The notes beneath the pieces were generated by a model, which was not told where the DNA came from, searched no databases, and worked only from the letters and a program-made list of their open reading frames with translations. Shown piece by piece: positions 5,151 through 10,740 of a stretch of DNA of 10,740 bases. The position numbers and the translations under genes were made by a program. The number at the start of each line of letters is the position of its first letter. Within the stretch, counting starts at the first letter, position 1. The stretch spans positions 1-10,740 of the forward strand of contig RFHL01000754.1 in NCBI GenBank assembly GCA_003696875.1, read 5' to 3'. Origin of the DNA: Bacteroidota bacterium. GTDB lineage: Bacteria > Bacteroidota > Bacteroidia > J057.

Positions 5151-7757
5151 TCATAGGTTACTCAAATACCGTTCCAACTCTGCTTCGTCGGTGACCAAAA
5201 CATCGCGCGCCTTGCTGCCGGAGTAAGGGCCCACGATTTTGGCCCGCTCCAATTGGTCGATGATACGACCGGCCCGGTTATAGCCCAGCTTCATCTTCCG
5301 CTGGATCAGGGAGGCCGATCCGATCTGGTAGCGCACGATCAGGCGGGCAGCCTCCTCAAAGCGACTATCCTGTTCAAAAGGCTCGTCTTCCTCCAGGTCA
5401 TCGTCTCCATCGGTGGGCAGTTCAGGCAAATAGTAAGGCTCCGTAAAGCCCCGCTGCTGGGCAATGAAGTCCACCACCCGCTCCACCTCCGGCGTATCGA
5501 TAAAGGCCGACTGAATCCGGATCAGCTCACTGCCGGTCGAGAGCAGCAGGTCTCCCCGGCCGATCAGCTGATCGGCTCCGTTGGCGTCCAGGATGGTGCG
5601 CGAGTCCACCTTGGAGATGACCCGATAGGACATCCGGGCCGGGAAGTTGGCCTTGATGATGCCGGTGATCACATTGACCGAGGGGCGCTGCGTTGCCACG
5701 CAGAGGTGAATCCCTACGGCACGCGCTAGCTGCGCGAGACGGGCAATGGGCATCTCCACCTCCTTGCCGGCGGTCATCATCATATCGGCCAGCTCATCGA
5801 TCACCAGCACGATATAGGGCATGAAGTGATGCCCCTTGCGGGGGTTCAGCTTGCGGTTGACAAACTTCTGGTTGTACTCCTTCAGGTTGCGCACCCGGGC
5901 TTTTTTCAGCAGATCGTACCGCTGATCCATCTCCACGCACAAGCTCTTGAGCACCCGCACAGCATCCTGCACATCGGTGATAATGGGCTCATCCTGATCG
6001 GGCAGTTGGGCGATAAAGTGCTGCTTCAGTGCCTGGAAGAGGCTCATCTCGACCTTTTTGGGGTCGATCAGGACAAACTTGATCTCCGCCGGGTGCTTCT
6101 TGTACAGCAGCGAGGCGATGATCGTATTCAGGCCCACCGACTTCCCCTGCCCGGTCGCCCCGGCAATCAGCAGGTGGGGCATCTTGTTGAGGTCCCCGAT
6201 AAAGACCTCGTTGGAGATGGTGCGGCCGATGGCGATCGGCAGCTCGCCCTTGGCATTGAGAAACTTCTCGGTGGTGAGTACCCCCCGCAGCGAGACGGTC
6301 TCCCGCTTGGAGTTGGGCACCTCAATCCCGATCGTCCCCTTACCAGGGATCGGGGCAATGATGCGGATGCCCAGAGCCGCAAGGCTCAGGGCGATGTCGT
6401 CTTCCAGGTTGCGGATTTTGGAAATACGTACCCCGGCTGCCGGCACAATCTCATACAGGGTCACCGTCGGCCCAATGGTGGCCTTGATGCTGGTGATGCT
6501 GATGCCGTAGTCCTCCAGCGTCTTGACGATCTTGTTTTTGTTGGATTCCAGCTCCTCACGGTCCACCTCCCGGCTCCGGCCGGAGCCGTGGTCTTCGAGC
6601 AGCTCGAAGGGAGGTCGCTCGTAGTCGGAGAGCTCCTTGGTCGGATCGTAATGCTCCAGGTCAAAGATCTCATCGGCATTTTCGATCTCCTGATCCGATT
6701 CGGGGACAATCTTTTCGATATTCCCCTCTTCATCCCGGCCGATGTTGTCGTCGCCAATCTGCTCCAACTGCTTCCGATCCGGAATCTCAATGACCGGTTC
6801 GTCCTTGGTTTCGACGATCGTCAGCTCAAGATCCGGGCCCTGGTCGCCCTTTTGGGACTCCGAGCTCCCGCTGCTCAGGTCCAGCTCGATCTCGGCGCCC
6901 TGCTCCGCCTTGGGTGGCACAGGCTTCACCGGGCGCACCGCCAGCCCCGTTTCGGGGGTGCCTTGGGTGGTCTCTTTTTCAGGCGCCTCCCCCCCCTCGG
7001 CTTTTGACTCCTTCCGGATCATGCCAGCCAGGGAGGCCTTGTTCTTGGCCGCCTTGTTTTTGCTGACCGGAGGGGCGGGGCGAGGAATATGGGGCAAACG
7101 GGTATTTCGCAAGGTCTCCACCAGCTGCGAGGCCCGCAGCTCGGCCTTGAAGTTGATGACGATGAATAGGATCAGGGCAAACAGCAATAAAAAGGCGATG
7201 CCCACATCGCCGACGAGGCCCACCATCCGAAAATTGAGGGCATGGCCGATGCCGCCTCCCAGGTCATAGCTCCCCTGCCCGATCAGCCGTTCGATATAGG
7301 CAAAAAAGACCGACCCGAAGAGGACGATAAACAGTACATACTTGAGCATGCGCCGGATGTAGACATAGTAGTCGTTTTCCAGCAGCACCAGCCCGATGAT
7401 CAGGGTGTATACCACCGGGATAAAGCCGAAAATTCCGAAACCGCGCTCAATGATCCAGCTCGCCAGCTTGGCCCCCACAAAGCCCAGCCAATTGCTGACC
7501 TCGCGGGCCCGGTCGATGCCGGCATCGGCCTCGGACTGATCCGCCGGGCCGGTAAAAAAGTAGGACAGACAAGCGACCAGGGAGATGAGAGACAAAAAAA
7601 CCAGGGTCCAGCCCAACACCTTCCGCATCAGGTCCTGCTTTTCGGGATCGTATCGCAGGGCCTGAAACCATTGGATGGCCAGGGTAATCGGCCCGGGGCC
7701 GGCCTTTCGGGTGGGCTTCTTCTTCCGGCGCGTGGTTGTGTTCTTTGCCACAGGCAA
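5151..7757 (-). CDS. ftsK: DNA translocase FtsK
   Basis: The 868-residue product is an inner-membrane, ATP-driven DNA pump that clears chromosome termini from the closing septum and activates XerCD recombination at dif. The N-terminus is basic (TTTRRKKKPTRK), followed by four predicted membrane segments (about 48-68, 108-127, 138-156, 180-202). A linker of about 205-395 is Pro/Lys-rich and then strongly acidic. The motor has an alpha-domain segment (about 405-515, with ATIGPTVTLYEIVPAAGVR), Walker A GATGQGKS (533-540) and Walker B IVLVIDEL (649-656), plus the conserved ATQRPSVNVITG. The C-terminal gamma winged helix (about 797-862, with RKMKLGYNRAGRIIDQLE) is the domain that reads KOPS orienting sequences. 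Length and order are complete, with no frameshift. The lolA-like gene follows after 39 bases. Confidence 0.98.
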   Translation of the reverse strand: MPVAKNTTTRRKKKPTRKAGPGPITLAIQWFQALRYDPEKQDLMRKVLGWTLVFLSLISLVACLSYFFTGPADQSEADAGIDRAREVSNWLGFVGAKLASWIIERGFGIFGFIPVVYTLIIGLVLLENDYYVYIRRMLKYVLFIVLFGSVFFAYIERLIGQGSYDLGGGIGHALNFRMVGLVGDVGIAFLLLFALILFIVINFKAELRASQLVETLRNTRLPHIPRPAPPVSKNKAAKNKASLAGMIRKESKAEGGEAPEKETTQGTPETGLAVRPVKPVPPKAEQGAEIELDLSSGSSESQKGDQGPDLELTIVETKDEPVIEIPDRKQLEQIGDDNIGRDEEGNIEKIVPESDQEIENADEIFDLEHYDPTKELSDYERPPFELLEDHGSGRSREVDREELESNKNKIVKTLEDYGISITSIKATIGPTVTLYEIVPAAGVRISKIRNLEDDIALSLAALGIRIIAPIPGKGTIGIEVPNSKRETVSLRGVLTTEKFLNAKGELPIAIGRTISNEVFIGDLNKMPHLLIAGATGQGKSVGLNTIIASLLYKKHPAEIKFVLIDPKKVEMSLFQALKQHFIAQLPDQDEPIITDVQDAVRVLKSLCVEMDQRYDLLKKARVRNLKEYNQKFVNRKLNPRKGHHFMPYIVLVIDELADMMMTAGKEVEMPIARLAQLARAVGIHLCVATQRPSVNVITGIIKANFPARMSYRVISKVDSRTILDANGADQLIGRGDLLLSTGSELIRIQSAFIDTPEVERVVDFIAQQRGFTEPYYLPELPTDGDDDLEEDEPFEQDSRFEEAARLIVRYQIGSASLIQRKMKLGYNRAGRIIDQLERAKIVGPYSGSKARDVLVTDEAELERYLSNL

Positions 7758-7887
7758 TTGCGCTTTACTACCTCAGCCCATCTTCATGTATTGATCGAGC
7801 TGATAAAAGAAAAATAACTGAATGATAGGACATTAAGAATATGGCTCAATATACCGTTTTCTTAAGGAGAAAGCAATGAAGCCAGGG

Positions 7888-7918
7888 CAAAGATGCAAAA
7901 GGGTAAAACTATTAGCAA
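7888..7918 (-). promoter_or_regulatory. Candidate ftsK promoter overlapping the upstream terminator
   Basis: On the minus strand a TTG (plus-strand 7916-7918), preceded by more T residues, stands 20 bases before catctttg (plus-strand 7888-7895). This fits the Bacteroidota arrangement of a -33 TTG and a -7 TAnnTTTG, with one mismatch (C for the first T). The T run serving as -33 is the same run that forms the terminator tail. Transcription would start near 7880, leaving a leader of about 120 bases. This is inference from pattern and spacing. Confidence 0.3.
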
Positions 7919-7942
7919 AAAAGCCGCCCCCAAAGGGGCGGC
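7917..7942 (-). terminator. Rho-independent terminator after the T9SS surface protein
   Basis: A perfect 8-base all-GC stem (gccgcccc at 7923-7930, ggggcggc at 7935-7942) with a four-base loop is followed on the minus strand by six T (plus-strand 7917-7922). It lies about 90 bases past the stop codon at 8034 and should end the pyrD-T9SS transcript. Confidence 0.92.
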
Positions 7943-8033
7943 GGTACATAGCAGTACAGGCAATTCAGGCAGCATACGGCCACCTGTTTTCATAACGGCA
8001 GGTGTACCGGCTGTGGTATAGCCACCGCCTCTC

Positions 8034-9905
8034 CTAGCGCAGCAGCCAGCGCAGGGCCTGCTGCCCTGCGGGCCGGATCACGCGCAGCAGGTACAAGCCC
8101 CGCGGCAAGGCCGCGAGGTCCAGTTGCTCCGCCACCTCGGCCGGCGCCTGGGCGTAGGCCTTCTGCCAGACGACCCGCCCCAGCGGGTCGAGCAGGTACA
8201 GCTGCATCTCGCCGCCCGGCTGAGCCAGACGGATCTTTAGCTGCCCTCGCCCCTGGGCCGGGTTGGGATAGATCTGTATATCTAACTGATCCCGTGTCAA
8301 CACCTCTAGGCTACTAATAATAGCCGGTATGGTCACTGAAGGAGAAGAGGCACATCCCGTAACCGGGTCCACAGCAATACAAAAATAATTCCCTGAACTT
8401 GGGGCCCGGAAAGGACTACCTTCACCTACGTACCCCTGATTTACCTCATACCATTCGTATGTAAGGTCAGGATCAACCCCTGCTACCAGAAGAATACTAT
8501 CCCCATCGTAGGCAATGCTGGGCGTGAGCAGGCTTTGTTCTTCCACAATTACCGCTTCCGAAAACGACCGGCAATAGCTCCCCCGATCAATGGCCTCCAC
8601 GGCATAAAAACCCGGTTCTGTTACGGTCAGGGTGCTGGTCCGGGCATCGGGGATGAAGGCACCATTCACATACCACTGTAGCGAGTCGGTGGCAAGGCTG
8701 GCCAGGACCAGGCTGTCGCCTGCGCACAAAAACAGGCTGTCTACCGGGAGGGTATCCCCAACCTGGGTGATAAAGGGGATGGGGGGCAAGGCATCTACGA
8801 CGAAGGTATCCGCACAGCTCACCGTTTGCACCGGATGGCTGATGCTGAGGGTAATGGTCAAGCCTCCGCTGGTCAGGGTGATGCTACCCGGGTTTTGAGG
8901 GGGCGTGGTAAAAAACACCGAGGCCCCGCTGCCATTGGCACCGGTCGCGCAACCCTGGTCGGCGGTGACGGCGTCATCGTCCCACACCTGAAACTCATAG
9001 GTCCCCGTGTCAAGCAAAATGCCCCCGATGCCGGTGGCATAGGGCAGGCTGTCTCCACCACCTGCCAGCACGTTGCCGCTGGTGTTGACCAGTTCGTTGC
9101 CCTGTGGATCCAGCAGGATCCAGTACAGATCCGCGGCCCCAATCAGATCGGTGCAGGCCACCGCGTCAATGCTGATGCCGTCCAGAAAATACCCAATGGT
9201 ATCTATGCTGGCACTATAGCTGACGATATATTGGCCGGCCTCTACCAGCGGCTGGGGGCTGGGATTTTCATCGCTGGTGGCATACTGCAACCCGCCGGGG
9301 CCAGACAGTTGCCACTGATAGCTGAAGCCGGCCTGTCCCTGGCTGGGGATTTCGTTTTCCATGCTCAGCACCGCCGGCTCACAATGGGAAGTGAGACTCA
9401 GGGTGTAGCAGGCCCCGGTATACTCGCAGGGGGTAACCGTAAGCGGGGCCTCGTAGGTGGCCGGATTGTCCTGCACCACCCCAAAAGCCGCCAGTTTCGC
9501 CGTAAAGGCCACCACCAGGGGGTAATCCGCCGGCACATTGGGCGTACCAAAAAAGCGGATACAACCGACGGTATCGACCTCCGCACTGTCGGGATGCACC
9601 ACATAGCTGCATCCGGTCAGGTTGCATTCCCAATCCAGGCCATCGGGCAAGCCGATGATGCTGTCGATGGTAAAGGAGACGAAGGGGAAGGTCAGGGTAT
9701 TACCCGCCACGGTGACCGTCGTATCGCGGGGAAATACAAAGGTGACCACTTCCTCATAGTACTGGCAGCCGGTGGCCTCGGGCAGGGTGTCGGGATAGAT
9801 TCCCGGGATGTTGGGCACCAGGCTGTCAGGCACACACTGGGCGGAGAGAAAGGCAGCCGGGCCCATCAGCAGGGCCCAGGCGAGTAGCAGGCGAATTGTT
9901 TGCAT
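8034..9905 (-). CDS. Secreted multidomain protein with T9SS type A sorting domain
   Basis: The start at 9905 gives 623 residues with a signal peptide (MQTIRLLLAWALLMGPAAFL, cleavage near SAQ at 21-23). The frame is open to 10055, but that would overlap pyrD. After the signal, residues 24-160 form a beta-rich, Cys-containing domain (IPGIYPDTLPEA; GLPDGLDWECN; GCIRFFGTP) of a type I recall near the N-terminus of Saprospiria T9SS proteins. Residues about 180-232 look PKD/Ig-like (FSYQWQLSG, GQYIVSY). About 255-335 suggest a C2-like beta sandwich (LYWILLDPQGNEL, YEFQVWDDD). Two Ig-like units follow, with LQWYVNGAFIPDARTSTLTV (409-428) and YEWYEVNQG (483-491). The C-terminus (541-623: IYPNPAQGRGQLKIRL, LLDPLGRVVW, GLYLLRV) is a textbook Por secretion sorting domain, so the protein should cross the outer membrane by type IX secretion and be attached or released. 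No enzymatic motif is visible; an adhesin-type role is inferred. Confidence 0.92.
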   Translation of the reverse strand: MQTIRLLLAWALLMGPAAFLSAQCVPDSLVPNIPGIYPDTLPEATGCQYYEEVVTFVFPRDTTVTVAGNTLTFPFVSFTIDSIIGLPDGLDWECNLTGCSYVVHPDSAEVDTVGCIRFFGTPNVPADYPLVVAFTAKLAAFGVVQDNPATYEAPLTVTPCEYTGACYTLSLTSHCEPAVLSMENEIPSQGQAGFSYQWQLSGPGGLQYATSDENPSPQPLVEAGQYIVSYSASIDTIGYFLDGISIDAVACTDLIGAADLYWILLDPQGNELVNTSGNVLAGGGDSLPYATGIGGILLDTGTYEFQVWDDDAVTADQGCATGANGSGASVFFTTPPQNPGSITLTSGGLTITLSISHPVQTVSCADTFVVDALPPIPFITQVGDTLPVDSLFLCAGDSLVLASLATDSLQWYVNGAFIPDARTSTLTVTEPGFYAVEAIDRGSYCRSFSEAVIVEEQSLLTPSIAYDGDSILLVAGVDPDLTYEWYEVNQGYVGEGSPFRAPSSGNYFCIAVDPVTGCASSPSVTIPAIISSLEVLTRDQLDIQIYPNPAQGRGQLKIRLAQPGGEMQLYLLDPLGRVVWQKAYAQAPAEVAEQLDLAALPRGLYLLRVIRPAGQQALRWLLR

Positions 9906-9942
9906 ACGTCGGCATATGAAGGTCCAGAGAGAAAAAGGCGTA

Positions 9943-10740
9943 TCAGGCTGGCTGCGAAGCCGGGCGGGCCGCCAGGCCCGCGAGCAGGTGCCTGACCATA
10001 TCCGGCCCCTGATAGACGAAGCCGGAATAGACTTGCACGAGGGCGGCCCCCGCATCTAGGCGGGCCTGTGCATCGGCGGCATCCATGATCCCGCCTACCC
10101 CAATCAGGGGCAGATGCCCCTGTCGCCGGCTGGCGAGATAGCGCAGCACTTCCCCGGCCCGCGCCCGCAGGGGGGCGCCACTCAACCCTCCCGCGCCTAA
10201 AGACGCGATCTGGGGCTCGGGGCTGCTCAGCCCCGCACGGGAAATGGTGGTATTGGTGGCGATGAGCCCATCAAGCCGGGTCTCCTGGGCGACCGCCAGG
10301 ATGTCGTCCAATTGGGCTTCGTTCAGATCCGGAGCGATCTTGAGCAGCAAAGGCCGGGCCTTGGGCTGGGCCTGATTGTGGCGCTGCAGGGTCGCCAGCA
10401 ATTCGGTGAGCGGTCCCCGCTCCTGCAGGCTGCGCAGGCCCGGGGTGTTGGGCGAACTCACATTGACCACAAAGTAGTCGACCAGATCGAAAAGCCGCTC
10501 AAAGCAGCGCAGGTAATCGCCGGTAGCCTGCGCGTTGGGGGTATCTTTGTTCTTGCCAATATTGGCCCCGATGATGAGGTCTCCCCGATCGCCCATACGG
10601 GCGAGGCGGTCAGCCATGACTTCCACTCCGGCATTGTTGAAGCCCATGCGGTTGATGATGGCCCGGTCGGCCGGCAGGCGAAAGAGGCGGGGCCGGGGGT
10701 TGCCGGCCTGCGGTCGGGGGGTTACCGTACCGAACTCCAC
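9943..10740 (-). CDS. pyrD: Dihydroorotate dehydrogenase (quinone), class 2, 5'-truncated by the window
   Basis: The 265 codons visible are the C-terminal three quarters of a class 2 enzyme, which oxidises dihydroorotate to orotate with FMN and passes electrons to membrane quinone in pyrimidine synthesis. The frame is open at the right edge: the first codon, GTG, encodes an internal valine in a 'VEFGTVTPRPQ' segment that lies about 80 residues into full-length enzymes, so the membrane-binding N-terminus is outside. Marks by fragment position: TVTPRPQAGNPRPR (5-18, signature 1), INRMGFNN (29-36), VNVSSPNTPGLR (92-103) with the catalytic Ser at 96 by analogy to E. coli Ser175, KIAPDL (134-139), ATNTT (161-165) and signature 2 LIGVGGIMDAADAQARLDAG (212-231), followed by QVYSGFVYQGP for FMN phosphate binding. 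All key residues are present. The T9SS gene follows after 37 bases with no terminator between. Confidence 0.97.
   Translation of the reverse strand: MEFGTVTPRPQAGNPRPRLFRLPADRAIINRMGFNNAGVEVMADRLARMGDRGDLIIGANIGKNKDTPNAQATGDYLRCFERLFDLVDYFVVNVSSPNTPGLRSLQERGPLTELLATLQRHNQAQPKARPLLLKIAPDLNEAQLDDILAVAQETRLDGLIATNTTISRAGLSSPEPQIASLGAGGLSGAPLRARAGEVLRYLASRRQGHLPLIGVGGIMDAADAQARLDAGAALVQVYSGFVYQGPDMVRHLLAGLAARPASQPA

Larger units (their letters stand above)
7758..8033. other. Intergenic region between the T9SS gene and ftsK
   Basis: These 276 bases hold the terminator of the T9SS gene and, downstream of it on the minus strand, a long AT-rich leader reaching the ftsK start. The segment from about 7795 to 7920 is markedly AT-richer than the genes and holds the ftsK promoter candidate. 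I see no open frame with coding character, no tRNA and no obvious riboswitch. Confidence 0.6.

Noticed and set aside
5826..7007. 393-codon plus-strand open frame opposite ftsK
   Set aside because: It is a GC-driven antisense shadow of ftsK: no domain or signal is recognisable, while the minus strand encodes a complete FtsK with all motifs.
7981..8004. Small hairpin cacctg/caggtg after the T9SS gene
   Set aside because: Six-base arms with a 12-base loop and no T tract. The strong terminator lies further on, so this is probably chance.
8826..9887. 353-codon plus-strand open frame opposite the T9SS gene
   Set aside because: It is a shadow of the T9SS protein, whose signal peptide and sorting domain are unambiguous.
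1..10740. CRISPR arrays, tRNA or rRNA genes, transposases, phage or defence genes
   Set aside because: No regularly spaced repeats, cloverleaf, rRNA-like stretch or recombinase motif was seen on either strand. The genes present are housekeeping or surface types.

Overview
This is a GC-rich chromosomal window that looks like Bacteroidota, most plausibly the Saprospiria (Lewinella-type) side of the phylum. Three things point there: a secreted protein ending in a type IX secretion (Por) sorting domain with a YPNPA motif, an ftsK-lolA gene pair, and start codons without Shine-Dalgarno sequences, some preceded by TAnnTTTG-type promoter candidates. The taxonomic placement is inferred from these traits only.

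Layout, left to right. Positions 1-97 hold the first codons of a minus-strand secreted protein that runs off the left edge. Just upstream of it on the same strand (107-892) is a surface-type protein with a signal peptide, a Gly-rich body, and a C-terminal conserved block plus coiled coil. A 334-base AT-richer divergent intergenic region (893-1226) follows and carries a long imperfect inverted repeat. Next is a plus-strand exported DUF4412-like protein (1227-2204), which converges through a shared bidirectional terminator on an acyl-CoA dehydrogenase (2358-3497, minus).

The remaining genes are all on the minus strand. In transcription order they are pyrD (10740-9943, 5' end outside the window), a T9SS-sorted multidomain surface protein (9905-8034) 37 bases behind it, a strong terminator and a non-coding gap, ftsK (7757-5151), a LolA-like carrier (5111-4464) 39 bases behind ftsK, a second LolA-like carrier of identical length (4320-3673), and finally the acyl-CoA dehydrogenase. 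Rho-independent terminators follow the DUF4412-like gene (shared with the dehydrogenase), both lolA copies and the T9SS gene, which splits the window into short transcription units: pyrD with the T9SS gene, ftsK with lolA, the second lolA alone, and the dehydrogenase alone.

The genes cover housekeeping functions (chromosome segregation, pyrimidine synthesis, lipoprotein trafficking, acyl-CoA oxidation) and cell-surface proteins. I found no mobile element, CRISPR array, RNA gene, phage or defence system, and I do not see a previously undescribed system. The most useful observations are the tandem lolA duplication behind ftsK, the inverted repeat at 960-1070, the pairing of pyrD with a T9SS surface protein, and a possible overlap between a terminator and the ftsK promoter. 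Several open frames extend upstream of the likely start codons, so start choice matters here.
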